A stretch of DNA of 64,000 nucleotides, from assembly GCA_965267435.1 (NCBI GenBank), contig OZ253960.1, positions 6,944,001-7,008,000 on the forward strand, given 5' to 3'. The notes beneath the pieces were generated by a model. That model had not been told where the DNA came from. It did not search any database and was given only the letters and a program-made list of their open reading frames with translations. Source of the DNA: JAWPMT01 sp965267435. Lineage in GTDB: Bacteria > Bacteroidota > Bacteroidia > Cytophagales > Cyclobacteriaceae. Position numbers and translations under genes: made by a program. Positions 1-9,186 of the stretch are shown here, piece by piece (position 1 is the first letter of the stretch; the number at the start of each line of letters is the position of its first letter).

Positions 1-155
1 AGGATAAGAAGAGTATCCCTTTCAAAAGGACGAAGGGCTCTCTGGCGGAGTTAACCGGGATGAGCCCCAAGGAATTGAAGAAGCTACTGAAGGCGGAAGG
101 GATCAACCTTCAGGAGGATGCCGACCTCCTTCGCGTAGTGAGGCTGGCGTTATAG
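1..155 (+). CDS. C-terminal end of an unidentified protein (partial)
   Basis: An open frame enters from the left edge and stops at the TAG at 153-155, giving about 50 residues that end in LRVVRLAL. The tail is charged and probably helical (SLAELTGMSPKELKKLLKAEGI). That stretch resembles a small helical or helix-turn-helix-like tail, but no family can be assigned from so short a piece. A terminator hairpin follows within 30 bases, which supports this being a real gene end. The function is unknown. Confidence 0.5.
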   Translation, partial: DKKSIPFKRTKGSLAELTGMSPKELKKLLKAEGINLQEDADLLRVVRLAL

Positions 156-183
156 TGCAGTCTGCGAATTATATTTTCGAAAA

Positions 184-211
184 AAAGGCTGACCCTTTCG
201 GGCCAGCCTTT
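184..211. terminator. Bidirectional rho-independent terminator
   Basis: AAAGGCTG and CAGCCTTT pair around a CCC/GGG inner stem with a TTTC loop and one A/C mismatch. The stem is flanked by an A run on the left and a T-rich run on the right, so it could terminate both the rightward gene ending at 155 and the leftward operon ending at 235. Confidence 0.7.
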
Positions 212-234
212 CTTCTTTACCGATAAATAACGAC

Positions 235-1221
235 CTACTGCGGCGTAAGCGTTGCCACGCCGGCAATGGCGTTGACTTCATCATTGAACGTGATGGTCCA
301 GACACCCGTCGTCTCATCGATTGACGCGCCCGACCCCGATCCGGTATAGCTGAGCACCGATGCGGCATCGACTAAGCTAAAGTTCGCGCAGACATCTACC
401 ACTCTGATGGGCTCAGGATCTATCCCAAAAGGGGCAATGTGACCCGCGAGGATATCTGAGATCTCATAGGTACCGCTGCCGAGATCAGTGATCGTGGCAG
501 TTCTGCCCGACTGCTGGGGCCCCAATGCAAGCCCGCAGCAGGTGCTGGTGACATTGGTTGTCAGGTCATAGGTGGCAGATCCGCCTGGGATCAAGTTGGA
601 GGAGCAGGACACATTGTAGGTCACCTGATAGTCAAATCCGGGGTTGTTCGTTCCACCACTATAGTTCACACTGAAGTTGGGGAGGTGACTCCCGGAAGCA
701 TCTTGCACAAAAGCCGGCAAGCTGCTGCCATCCTGAAAATTGATCCCACAGACGAATGTGAACACATCGCCCACATTGATGTCGTCGCTGGAATTCAGCG
801 AAGGAAGGATGTTCACAAGGTCCCCGACCCCGGTCATCGCTACGGTGACAGGCCAGGTGCTGTATGAATTCAAAACACCAATTTCTGTAGTGCCGGTAGC
901 AGTGTTCAAATAGGAAACCACCAGGTCGACAGATTCTACCGACCGAAACTCGGTATTGGTATTGAGTCGTCCATCGCCGCCATTGGTAAGACCGCCATCG
1001 TCACTTTGCTCCGCATCAATGGTAAAATCGATCGTGAACTCAATAGGTGACGTATCAAAATTGAAGGAGTCGATGAATCCAAGGTCATTAGCAGTCCGCT
1101 GCATATTGGGGAGTGCCCCCGTATCGAAATCATCGAGTTCAAACAGCTTGTCATCGTCCACACAGGATGTGAATAGACCAACCCCGAGTGATAAGAAAAA
1201 TATATATGCTATTCTTTTCAT
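235..1221 (-). CDS. SusCD-associated outer-surface lipoprotein of unknown fold
   Basis: This is a 328-residue protein with a lipoprotein signal peptide (MKRIAYIFFLSLGVGLFTSC, lipobox FTSC, Cys20). The acidic segment after the cysteine (VDDDKLFELDDFD) fits surface export in Bacteroidota. The rest is rich in Thr, Ser, Gly and Asn and looks all-beta. It is the last gene of a three-gene leftward operon, 14 bases after the SusD-like gene. Proteins in this position are often accessory glycan- or peptide-binding lipoproteins of the SusCD complex. No catalytic motif was seen, so any binding role is inferred from position. Confidence 0.75.
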   Translation of the reverse strand: MKRIAYIFFLSLGVGLFTSCVDDDKLFELDDFDTGALPNMQRTANDLGFIDSFNFDTSPIEFTIDFTIDAEQSDDGGLTNGGDGRLNTNTEFRSVESVDLVVSYLNTATGTTEIGVLNSYSTWPVTVAMTGVGDLVNILPSLNSSDDINVGDVFTFVCGINFQDGSSLPAFVQDASGSHLPNFSVNYSGGTNNPGFDYQVTYNVSCSSNLIPGGSATYDLTTNVTSTCCGLALGPQQSGRTATITDLGSGTYEISDILAGHIAPFGIDPEPIRVVDVCANFSLVDAASVLSYTGSGSGASIDETTGVWTITFNDEVNAIAGVATLTPQ

Positions 1222-1235
1222 TTTGTTGTCATTAA

Positions 1236-2897
1236 TTAGTTGGCATCCCAGAAGACTCGGTAGCTCGTTGGATCTTTCTGCGACGGTGCATTTGGATTGA
1301 TGTCAAGGTCCACTTGCTGCCACGGCAGACTTACAGGGAAACCCTGCCCGGCTGTCGTCAAGGCTGAGAAGTTTTGCGGGTTAGAGCCCACGTAGTTTCC
1401 GTTGTAGCTATTTGGGTCGAAGATGACAGGGTAGCCCGTTCTGCGATAGTCGGTGTACGCGTCTATACTATTGCCGAGACTCGCGATCCACTTTTGTGTG
1501 AGTATGACTTCAAGTTTTCTCTCGTCATCCCCGGCATCGTACTCAGCCATGACATCCGCGACGTAGGCATCAATTGCGTCTCCATCGATGGAGGGTACAC
1601 CCGATTGACCATTGCCACCGACCATTTCATTGACCTTCGCGAAGGAGGCCTCGATCGCGTCGATCAGCAACTGGCGATCATCCTCTCCCGTGATACCTGC
1701 CAGCGCCAACTCTGATCGCATGTACAGCATTTTGAAGTATGGAAGCATTCGCTCAGGTGCGACACCGTTCCCTGAAGTGGCGTTCACTTTTGTGCCACTT
1801 TGATCATCGTAGAACCCACCGCAGGGGTACAAGCCAAAGACAGTCTGAGAGGATTGTTGGCCTGAAGCCTGATTCGGGTGAATGGACCCAAAGTGGATGG
1901 TCAGGAATCCATCGTCCGTGAGGTACTCGAAGGGATTTTCAGGGGCTTCGCCAGGAAGCAACTGCTTGTGCCAGTAATAGGGCACTCGAGGGTCAGCTAC
2001 GCCATTGAAGATCCCAAGGTTCTGACCTTGCATGGTCTCGTACAACCAGGGGCTGACATAGAATCCGGGATTTGCCTGCGTGTACTCCGAGACGAACAAG
2101 CCATGCCTGTTTTCAGGCGTAGGGCCCGCAGACCCGTACCAAAACTCAAAATCCTCAGAGGCCCTGTTGATCAGGGTAGATGGATCTGCCAACAATGCAT
2201 TGATCTGTGAGTCGCGATCACTGATCACATCCACGTCCTGCAATTGGTAGAGGAGTTTCAGCTTCAGCGAATTGGCAAACTTCTCCCATAGAGTCGTACT
2301 GCCTCCGTAGATCAGGTCGTCCGCTCCTGGCGTGAATTGGTTAACGGACTCGGTATCGTTGATGTCCGCGACACCTTCATCGATCAGAGCCAGCAAAGCC
2401 GGATAAATCGACGCGCCGTCATCATAAACAGGGAATCGTAGTTCGGTGAACTGTGTCGCCTCAGTAAATGGCACATCACCCCAGATATCGACAATGATGG
2501 AATAGCTGTAAGCCTTGAGTAGTTTGGCTACACCTACATAGACCATGTTGTCGGCTTCTGTTTGGTCCGTGATGATGATCTCCAGATCCGGCAAGGCAAT
2601 GTCATAGAATGCCTGCCAGGAAGTACCCACCGAAAAGTCGTTTCCCTGTGTCACATACTGATCACCTTCACCTCTACGCACCATTTGGTGCATGAAGACA
2701 CTCGTCTGTCGATTGATCCCATTACCCATCCCAACTGCGCCAGCTAGCGCCGCTTCAGCATTGGTCAGCAGCAAATTGGGCGTGACGCTGGTCGGGTTGT
2801 TGGGGTCACTGTTGATATCGAAGAAGTCATCGCACGACGTTAGCATTGCCAGCGCCATGCAAACTGTTAATAGCCTAAGCATTATTTTATTTTTCAT
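1236..2897 (-). CDS. SusD/RagB-family nutrient-binding outer membrane lipoprotein
   Basis: This 553-residue lipoprotein has lipobox LTSC at Cys22 followed by DDFFDINSDPNNP, a typical SusD-like N-terminus. It would lie at the cell surface and cap the SusC channel to capture substrate. Features include an early helical TPR-like part (LLLTNAEAALAGAVG) and a C-terminal region with KWIASLGNSIDAYTDYRRTGYP, characteristic of the SusD-like_2 branch. It lies 12 bases downstream of the SusC gene and is surely co-transcribed with it. The substrate cannot be read from the sequence; no glycoside hydrolase or sulfatase sits beside the operon. Confidence 0.93.
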   Translation of the reverse strand: MKNKIMLRLLTVCMALAMLTSCDDFFDINSDPNNPTSVTPNLLLTNAEAALAGAVGMGNGINRQTSVFMHQMVRRGEGDQYVTQGNDFSVGTSWQAFYDIALPDLEIIITDQTEADNMVYVGVAKLLKAYSYSIIVDIWGDVPFTEATQFTELRFPVYDDGASIYPALLALIDEGVADINDTESVNQFTPGADDLIYGGSTTLWEKFANSLKLKLLYQLQDVDVISDRDSQINALLADPSTLINRASEDFEFWYGSAGPTPENRHGLFVSEYTQANPGFYVSPWLYETMQGQNLGIFNGVADPRVPYYWHKQLLPGEAPENPFEYLTDDGFLTIHFGSIHPNQASGQQSSQTVFGLYPCGGFYDDQSGTKVNATSGNGVAPERMLPYFKMLYMRSELALAGITGEDDRQLLIDAIEASFAKVNEMVGGNGQSGVPSIDGDAIDAYVADVMAEYDAGDDERKLEVILTQKWIASLGNSIDAYTDYRRTGYPVIFDPNSYNGNYVGSNPQNFSALTTAGQGFPVSLPWQQVDLDINPNAPSQKDPTSYRVFWDAN

Positions 2898-2909
2898 CTG
2901 TCTAAGAAA

Positions 2910-5900
2910 TTAGAATGTTACCTGGAGGTTCACCCCGTATCGCTTGGTCTGAGGAGCAGCTGCGTACTCGATACCTTGCGTATTGGTGGCTCCAAAACCG
3001 TTCACCTCAGGATCGAAGTTGGTCGAGTGAGGGATGTTTGGTGCGAAGTACCACAGGTTGCGACCTGTCAGCGAGACACTGATCCTCCCAAATGGCGTGC
3101 TTTCGATCCACTGAGAGGGTAGGGTGTACCCGAGGCTCACCTCGCGAAGTCTGACTACCGTGCCATCAAAGACAGAGGCTTCATCTGCGCCATTGATAAA
3201 GAAAGATTCCGGCCCCCCATTAGCGAAGAAAAGGTCATTGGTAGTTACCTGGATGGTATTTCGGATCTTGTTGCCGGCATCGTCCAGCAGTGGCTGGCCT
3301 GTAGAGGGATCTCCAAGGTAGCCAGGGATGATCCGGGACTTCTCACGATCTTCTGTGTCCTGTACAACACCACGGCCCATCAGTCGCTCGACAGTTGTCG
3401 TGTAAATGTCTCCTCCGTCCTTGTACGAAATCAGGAAGCCAAAAGTGACCCCCTTGAATGTCAATGTATTCGTGACATCCAGCGTATAGTTAGGATTTGG
3501 ATCGCCGATGATTTGGAAGCGATCATCACCCACTGCAGGGAAGAGTAGGCCCGTTGCTGGATTCACCAGCCAATTGCCTTCATCATCCTTCGCCGAAGTG
3601 CTGCCGTAGAGGGCTCCATATGGTTTGCCAGGCTCAAATACCGGTCTGATTCCACCGCCGAAGAGGTTTCTCATATTGAGGCGCTCGACGCCATCTTCCA
3701 GACTCAGAACAGTGTTCTTGTTCTTCGTGAAGTTGAAGAAGATGTTCCATGACAGTCCACTGGAGGTGTTCACAGGGTTGACGTTCAAGCCAATTTCCCA
3801 TCCCTTGTTTTCGACATCTCCGAAGTTGGTGGTAATCTGCTCGAGACCAGTCACCGAAGGCACGGAGATGGTGCCGATTTGATCCGTGGAGTTGCGGTCG
3901 TAGTAGGTGACATCCAGATCAGCAATGCCGTTGAACAGCTTCAAGTTGACACCGAATTCGTACTCCGTTGTGAACTCAGGGGTCAGTCCGGGATCACCCC
4001 CCAGGTTGGCCAGCGTGGCCGCTGATTGTCCAGCGATTGGGAAATCGATGTCGGGCTGTGAGCCTATCAGGCCAGTGGCCTGCCCGTGATTTACACGGTA
4101 GGTGTTTTCCAACTGATAAGGTAGGGCATCATTACCCACCTTTGCCCAGCTCGCGCGGATCTTGCCAAAGCTCAGGATGTTCTCACTAATGCCAAGTGGA
4201 AGGCCTTCAGTGAAGACAAATGAAAGCGAAGCACTTGGATAGAAGAAACTTCTCTCATTTGCCGGCAGCGTTGAAGACCAGTCATTTCTACCTGTAGTGT
4301 TGAAAAATAGGAAGTCCTTGTACCCAAAGCTTGCTTCGTAGAAGAGGCCCATGAGTCTTCGCTGAGTGAAGTTGCCACCATTGGGTACTACTGAGCTCAT
4401 GTTGTCGAGATCAAAGATGTCAGGGACAACCATGCCTGTACCGATCACTGATTGTCGATCGGTCGTTCGCTGATTGACGTTTTGTCCTGCTATAAGGCGC
4501 ACATCAAAATCGGAGAACGTCTGGGACGCAGTGATGAGGAAATCAGAGTTCAACTCTTCGAAGGATACATCATCTGTAGCGATGGCACCACCTCCGCTAT
4601 AGGCGTTGGAGCCAAGGTCATAGCGCTGCACCCTCTTCGTCGTGTACTGGTTCGTTCCTACTTTCCAGGCCACGTTCAACCAATCCAATATGTCATAGGT
4701 GACGTCGAAAGTGATTCCTATTCGGTTGGTCTTTTCATTGACACCATTGTGCAACCAAGACCAACGTGGGTTGTCTATCCCATTCCCGTTATAAAAGACA
4801 TTACCGCCAGTAGGAGTCTCAAAGGGCAGATTGCTGTCCCATGTCCGTCCTAGCCATAGCGTCCGCGCAAAAGAAGAGGCAACCTCCGCTCCTGCGGCCC
4901 CATTCTCCCCAAAGAACGGCCCGTTCGTCTCGCTCTTTGTATAGGTGGCGGTACCACCAAAGTTGAAGCCGTTGTTCAGTTGGGTTCTGGCTCCCACATT
5001 CACTGTGGTGCGCTGGAAGCTTGCATGGGGTATGTAACCATCCTGGTCAAGGTGCGAAATGCCTCCCGAGAAGGTGGAATTGCCCGTGCCGCCAGTCACA
5101 TTGATGGAGTTTTCCCAAACTGATCCCTTTTCAAAAAGATCACTCACGTTGTTGGGCTGCGCCACATAGGGTGAGTTGGTAGGGAGTTCAGGGAACGCCG
5201 CTGTAAACGTGGGCCATGTAGGGAACGAGTCTCTTTCGGCAAATCTTGGTCCCCAGGAGCCATTGGCATTCTGGTAGTTGAATTCTGAGCCGTTGCCATA
5301 ACTGTTCTGATACTCAGGAAGGTTGGCGATCTCCTCAATGGAGAATGAAGAGCTCAATGTGACCTCCAGTCCCTTTTGTGCGGGTCGGGTGGTACCTCCT
5401 TTTGTAGTGATCAGAATCACCCCATTGGCGGCTCTGGAGCCATATAGGGCGGCAGCAGCAGCTCCTTTGAGTACATTGACCGATTCGATCGTATTCGGGT
5501 CCAAAAACGACAATGGAGTGCCATACGCTCCACCGCCCAGCAACTGGTTACTGGTATTGTATTGCGTATTGTTGTAGGGCACACCGTCTACGACGAAAAG
5601 TGGGTCATTGTTGCCATACAGAGAGGAGGCTCCACGGATAGTGATCCTTGTCGCGCTTCCGGGAGCACCAGAGGCCGCGGTGATGTTCACTCCGGGAATC
5701 TTACCCTGCATAGAACGCAAAACATCGGGCTCCGAGATTTGCTGGATCTGTTCAGCTTTAACGCTTCCGACGGAGTAGCCGAGTGCTTTTTGCTGCCGCT
5801 CGATACCGATAGCGGTGACGACCACTTCTTCGAGTTGCTGTACGTCGGCACTCATCTCCACATCGATGACCGAGCGCGACCCGATCTCGATTTCCTGCAT

Positions 5901-6134
5901 TTGCATACCGATAAAAGAGAAGATGAGCACTTTCCCGTTTTCGGGAACACTCAGCCTGTAATTTCCCGAGACGTCAGTCGTGGTCCCGATCGTAGTACCC
6001 TTCAGCACCACGTTGGCCCCAGGGACGTCCGAGCCCGAGTCGTCTGTGACCCGGCCGGTAATGACGCGCTCTTGGGCTTGCAACGTGAAGGCAATCCCCA
6101 ATAGCGCAATTAGTAAAAGGTTTCTCATAAGCAT
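2910..6134 (-). CDS. SusC/RagA-family TonB-linked outer membrane transporter
   Basis: This 1074-residue TonB-dependent receptor imports oligomeric substrates together with its SusD partner. From N to C it shows a signal peptide (ending near LQAQ, residue 20), a carboxypeptidase-regulatory-like domain (about 24-105), the SusC-type junction LEEVVVTAIGI, a plug domain (SEPDVLRSMQGKIPGVNI, then DPLFVVDGVPYNN), and a long beta-barrel ending in an aromatic residue (VNLQVTF). The start is ATG at 6134; Met3 at 6128 is an alternative. It is the first gene of the three-gene operon. No SusR, anti-sigma factor or FecI-type sigma gene adjoins it, and the ECF sigma factor at 7.4-8.0 kb belongs to another transcript. 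Confidence 0.95.
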   Translation of the reverse strand: MLMRNLLLIALLGIAFTLQAQERVITGRVTDDSGSDVPGANVVLKGTTIGTTTDVSGNYRLSVPENGKVLIFSFIGMQMQEIEIGSRSVIDVEMSADVQQLEEVVVTAIGIERQQKALGYSVGSVKAEQIQQISEPDVLRSMQGKIPGVNITAASGAPGSATRITIRGASSLYGNNDPLFVVDGVPYNNTQYNTSNQLLGGGAYGTPLSFLDPNTIESVNVLKGAAAAALYGSRAANGVILITTKGGTTRPAQKGLEVTLSSSFSIEEIANLPEYQNSYGNGSEFNYQNANGSWGPRFAERDSFPTWPTFTAAFPELPTNSPYVAQPNNVSDLFEKGSVWENSINVTGGTGNSTFSGGISHLDQDGYIPHASFQRTTVNVGARTQLNNGFNFGGTATYTKSETNGPFFGENGAAGAEVASSFARTLWLGRTWDSNLPFETPTGGNVFYNGNGIDNPRWSWLHNGVNEKTNRIGITFDVTYDILDWLNVAWKVGTNQYTTKRVQRYDLGSNAYSGGGAIATDDVSFEELNSDFLITASQTFSDFDVRLIAGQNVNQRTTDRQSVIGTGMVVPDIFDLDNMSSVVPNGGNFTQRRLMGLFYEASFGYKDFLFFNTTGRNDWSSTLPANERSFFYPSASLSFVFTEGLPLGISENILSFGKIRASWAKVGNDALPYQLENTYRVNHGQATGLIGSQPDIDFPIAGQSAATLANLGGDPGLTPEFTTEYEFGVNLKLFNGIADLDVTYYDRNSTDQIGTISVPSVTGLEQITTNFGDVENKGWEIGLNVNPVNTSSGLSWNIFFNFTKNKNTVLSLEDGVERLNMRNLFGGGIRPVFEPGKPYGALYGSTSAKDDEGNWLVNPATGLLFPAVGDDRFQIIGDPNPNYTLDVTNTLTFKGVTFGFLISYKDGGDIYTTTVERLMGRGVVQDTEDREKSRIIPGYLGDPSTGQPLLDDAGNKIRNTIQVTTNDLFFANGGPESFFINGADEASVFDGTVVRLREVSLGYTLPSQWIESTPFGRISVSLTGRNLWYFAPNIPHSTNFDPEVNGFGATNTQGIEYAAAPQTKRYGVNLQVTF

Positions 6135-6480
6135 TTGATAGTGAATTTTGCATTATATCGGGATAATGTTAGAAGCAATAAGAAGGCGTGGATAGTAAAA
6201 AAGAATTGCGTTCTACGTAAGGGAGGAAAATACGGAGGAAGAACGGTGCGAGAGTTTTATGAAAACAAAACCCTTATTATCAGAATATCATACCATAAAT
6301 AACACTTTATATGTGATATTATTTTGATAATTAATATTGGATTGACTGAAAATGGGGCTATTAATTGAGGGTCCTCACGAGATGTCGGGCCGTCTTACAA
6401 TCGGAAGTGATAATGGGTATTGTACTTATTGGAGATGAGGCCTTTGGAGAGAGAAGAGGGAAAATTTGGTTTTTGTAAGA
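6135..6480. other. AT-rich leader region of the SusC operon
   Basis: About 350 bases separate the SusC start from the terminator at 6481-6510. The stretch is AT-rich and must hold the leftward promoter of the SusCD operon, but I could not find a convincing TTTG/TAnnTTTG pair. No ORF or RNA gene was recognised. Confidence 0.4.
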
Positions 6481-6510
6481 AAAAATAAAAACCACCTCTT
6501 CTAGAGGTGG
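6481..6510 (-). terminator. Rho-independent terminator of the rsmG transcript
   Basis: CCACCTCT (6492-6499) and AGAGGTGG (6503-6510) form a perfect 8-bp stem with a 3-base loop. Read leftward, the stem is followed by a T-rich run (complement of 6481-6491). It therefore ends the leftward transcript carrying the glycosyltransferase, sigma factor, rsmG and the small ORF at 6542-6637. Confidence 0.8.
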
Positions 6511-6541
6511 CCTTTATAGGATTATACTACTTAGTTTTTCT

Positions 6542-6637
6542 TTATTTCTTTAACAAAAAACCTGCCCTTTTGATTTTGAAATCAAATGAGCGGCTGAAAA
6601 GGTTCACAAAGGGTCCAAATACGCTGTTGACTAGCAT
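6542..6637 (-). CDS. Candidate 31-residue basic small protein
   Basis: An ATG ORF on the minus strand encodes 31 residues beginning MLVNSVFGPFVNLFSRSFDF and ending KIKRAGFLLKK. The peptide is amphipathic with a strongly basic C-terminus. It sits 142 bases downstream of rsmG and its TAA lies about 30 bases before a clear leftward terminator, where a last small gene of an operon would be. A purine-rich stretch (GAGGGAAGAAG) precedes the ATG. No family is recognised. It could also be a chance ORF in a 3' UTR. Confidence 0.45.
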   Translation of the reverse strand: MLVNSVFGPFVNLFSRSFDFKIKRAGFLLKK

Positions 6638-6779
6638 TCAACTTCTTCCCTCAAGGATCCTCTAACATTATTGTAAGGATATCACGGAATTTGATTAGCA
6701 AATAGTAAAAAGGACCGTACTGCATGCAGGAAAGCGTCAGCACCATGACCAAAGGCGACTTGTGGTAATTTTTTGGGTC

Positions 6780-7424
6780 CTACCTGGGAATGTAGACGAT
6801 CGCTTTTGTGTCGAAGAACTCCTCGTTGAAGAATTCCTTCAGTGGGATCACTTCACCGGGACGCTTGAGTTCCTGCAATTCTTCTGTGAGGTCACCACCT
6901 TTCAGACAGAGGATACCATTGGGTTTTTCATGTTTCGACTCCTTGGCTAGTACGTGTCGACACCACTGGTAGAGTTTTGCTGATCGAGCTACAGCGCGAG
7001 TGACGACGAAGTCGAACGGACCGTCAGCACTTTCGGCCCTTTGATGGAGCCCGGTCACATTTTGCAGTTCCAGAGCTTTTGACACTTCCTGTACTACCTT
7101 GATCTTTTTGCCAATAGAATCGACCAATGTGAAAGCGACCGATGGAAATAGAATAGCCAAAGGGATCCCCGGAAAGCCTCCCCCCGTGCCTATGTCGAGG
7201 ATTTTCGCGCCAGGCCGGAAGGTGAGAAACTTCGCGATTGCCAGTGAGTGCAGGACATGCCGCTCATAGAGCTGGTCGATGTCCTTACGAGAGATGACAT
7301 TGATGCGCTCGTTCCAGTAGCTATAGAGGTCCTGTAGCTGAGCCAGTTGCGCGAGCTGACGTTCGGATAGGTCCGGGAAATACGAAGAAATGAGTTCGAC
7401 GCCTGGAGGCATTGCGCGACTCAA
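6780..7424 (-). CDS. rsmG: 16S rRNA (guanine(527)-N(7))-methyltransferase RsmG
   Basis: RsmG (GidB) uses S-adenosylmethionine to methylate G527 of 16S rRNA at N7. The protein is 214 residues, normal for the family. It has the N-terminal YWNERINVISRKDIDQLYERHVLHSL signature (here split in meaning: substrate-side helix and HVLHS motif), the SAM-binding loop ILDIGTGGGFPGIPLAI, and the VTRAVA segment. The frame opens at a TTG (7424) that overlaps the stop of the sigma factor gene; an ATG four codons later (7412) is an equally good start, since neither has a strong ribosome-binding site. Translation is probably coupled to the upstream sigma gene. Confidence 0.93.
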   Translation of the reverse strand: MSRAMPPGVELISSYFPDLSERQLAQLAQLQDLYSYWNERINVISRKDIDQLYERHVLHSLAIAKFLTFRPGAKILDIGTGGGFPGIPLAILFPSVAFTLVDSIGKKIKVVQEVSKALELQNVTGLHQRAESADGPFDFVVTRAVARSAKLYQWCRHVLAKESKHEKPNGILCLKGGDLTEELQELKRPGEVIPLKEFFNEEFFDTKAIVYIPR

Positions 7425-8029
7425 ATATGCTTTTTCTTGTCTTTGACCAGATCGTACATGAGCTCACGCGCCCTGTGGAGCTGGGCTTTGACGGTACCAA
7501 GGGGAGCGTCCAGTTCTTTGGCAATCTCCTCGTAGGAAAGTTCGTCGAAGTACCGGAGTTTCACCAGTCGCTGATATTTGGCCGGAAGTTTTGTGACGAA
7601 CATCCGTACAAGCTCAATCTTCTGTGTCTTGATCGTCTCTTCATCAGGCGTGAGGTTGCGGTCTTCCACGTCGATGTTCACAGAATCGCCACTGTCGTCG
7701 GTGAATGAGGTATTGAGGCTGTAGGTTTCCAGCTTCTTTTTACGAATGAAGTCGATCGCATTGTTGGTGGCGATCCGAAACAGCCACGTACTGAAGGTGT
7801 AGTCCTTTTTGAAGCGCTTCAGGTTGCGAAAGGCCTTAGCAAATGCTTCGATCGTGAGATCTTCGGCATCATCGACATTTCGGACCATCTTCAGGATCAT
7901 ATGGTAGACCGGCTTCTTGTAGCGGTCCATCAGCTCAGCAAAAGCGCTCTCGTCGCCTTGCTGGGTTGCCAGATCGATCAATTGAAAATCGCGAAGTGCC
8001 TTATCAGAAAACTGCCGATTTACTTCCAT
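7421..8029 (-). CDS. ECF-type sigma-70 family RNA polymerase sigma factor
   Basis: This 202-residue protein has sigma region 2 (residues about 30-100: ELMDRYKKPVYHMILKMV, DAEDLTIEAFAKAF, FSTWLFRIATNNAIDFIRKK) and region 4.2 (about 135-190: LPAKYQRLVKLRYFDELSYEEIA and the recognition helix TVKAQLHRARELM). It lacks regions 1 and 3, as ECF sigma factors do. Its start overlaps the end of the GT2 gene by 10 bases and its stop touches rsmG, so it belongs to that operon. No anti-sigma gene is adjacent, so its control is unknown. Sigma factors of this type in Bacteroidota often handle envelope or stress responses. Confidence 0.92.
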   Translation of the reverse strand: MEVNRQFSDKALRDFQLIDLATQQGDESAFAELMDRYKKPVYHMILKMVRNVDDAEDLTIEAFAKAFRNLKRFKKDYTFSTWLFRIATNNAIDFIRKKKLETYSLNTSFTDDSGDSVNIDVEDRNLTPDEETIKTQKIELVRMFVTKLPAKYQRLVKLRYFDELSYEEIAKELDAPLGTVKAQLHRARELMYDLVKDKKKHI

Positions 8030-9132
8030 TTAATACGCCTTCTAAAGAATGACAACAGGCCCATTGTGGGGATGAAAAAGGCATACGCCAAGTCAAGAAA
8101 AGGTGTCATCCAGTAAGGATAACCTTGTCCCATTTTTCGAGCCGACCACCAAAACAACAAACCCTTCAAGGCAAGAATTCCCGCCAAAACGGCCAAAATC
8201 GTTATTGTTTCAAACTTCAAAGCAGCTAAAATAATGAAAGAAAGCCAAAGCAAAAGATGAAAACTGGTGCGCAGAAGGTGTTTTAACACGATTCCTTTTT
8301 TATAAAATCTCCCTACTGACAGGTGGCGTCGCTTCTGCTGAAAATAAGCACTCCAGGTGGTCTTGGGCTTGCTCATCACTACACTGTCGTCAGTAATTGA
8401 AACGCGGGTTCTTCGGCGTTTGATATGATGCTGCAGAAATAAATCGTCGTCCCCGCCGGTGACCCCTTGAAACCGATTAAAGCCCTTGGCACCAATAAAT
8501 ACCGACTTACGGTAAGCCAGATTGCGGCCAACACCCATGTATGGAAAACCCAAGGCAGCCGAGGACAGGTAATAAAATGCTGTCAGAAAAGTCTCAAACT
8601 GTATGAAAGCATTGACGAGGCTGCGCGACTTGAAGTAGGGGCTATATCCAATCACTGCATCGACGTCTGCCGTCATCTTCGACGACATCGCTGTCAACCA
8701 GTTTTTTGATCGGGGGCGACAGTCTGCATCGGTTAACAGGATCCACTCGTGGCTTGCTCCTTTGATGGCAAGTGTGAGACCAAATTTTTTGGGGTGGAAA
8801 TGCTCAGGGAGATAGTCTACGATGATCGTCTTCAAGTTAGTGTGCTTCGGCTCCAGTGACTTTAGCAAGTCCAAGCTCCTGTCAAAGCATCGATCCAACA
8901 CAATATTCACTTCATACTGCTGGTAGTCCTGCTCCAGCAGCAGCGGAAGCAACTCCTTTAGGTTTTCTTCTTCATTTCGCGTGCATACGACAATGGAAAT
9001 AGGAGGAAGTTCGTCGCCGGGAGTGCCCGTCCGTGAGGTCACGATCGCCAAAGTATTGATTACAACGGTGAGCAGGTGAAGGGCTGCAGCGCCGAGAAAA
9101 ATATAGAGGACGATTTCAGACAATGGCAGCAT
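8020..9132 (-). CDS. Membrane-anchored family 2 glycosyltransferase
   Basis: About 370 residues from the ATG at 9132. An N-terminal membrane helix (IVLYIFLGAAALHLLTVVI) is followed by a GT-A catalytic domain: ISIVVCTRNEEENLKELLPLL (nucleotide-sugar binding), LLTDADCRPRSKNWL (DxD-like metal site), and GGDDDLFLQHHIKRRRTRV (acceptor-side ED/DD motif and the R-rich segment). Three further hydrophobic segments close the C-terminus. This resembles processive or lipid-linked GT2 enzymes that act on the cytoplasmic face of the inner membrane. An upstream in-frame TTG at 9141 lies inside a probable -7 promoter box, so the ATG is preferred. The acceptor is unknown. Confidence 0.85.
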   Translation of the reverse strand: MLPLSEIVLYIFLGAAALHLLTVVINTLAIVTSRTGTPGDELPPISIVVCTRNEEENLKELLPLLLEQDYQQYEVNIVLDRCFDRSLDLLKSLEPKHTNLKTIIVDYLPEHFHPKKFGLTLAIKGASHEWILLTDADCRPRSKNWLTAMSSKMTADVDAVIGYSPYFKSRSLVNAFIQFETFLTAFYYLSSAALGFPYMGVGRNLAYRKSVFIGAKGFNRFQGVTGGDDDLFLQHHIKRRRTRVSITDDSVVMSKPKTTWSAYFQQKRRHLSVGRFYKKGIVLKHLLRTSFHLLLWLSFIILAALKFETITILAVLAGILALKGLLFWWSARKMGQGYPYWMTPFLDLAYAFFIPTMGLLSFFRRRIKWK

Positions 9133-9138
9133 TCGCCG

Positions 9139-9146
9139 CAAATATA
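9139..9146 (-). promoter_or_regulatory. Probable -7 promoter box of the GT2-sigma-rsmG operon
   Basis: TATATTTG matches the Bacteroidota TAnnTTTG -7 element exactly on the minus strand. It ends 6 bases before the ATG at 9132, which would give a leaderless or nearly leaderless transcript. No TTTG -33 element is obvious at the usual distance. Confidence 0.45.
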
Positions 9147-9186
9147 GACGGATCAGGCACTGATATGCCGTTGGAGAAATTTATTT

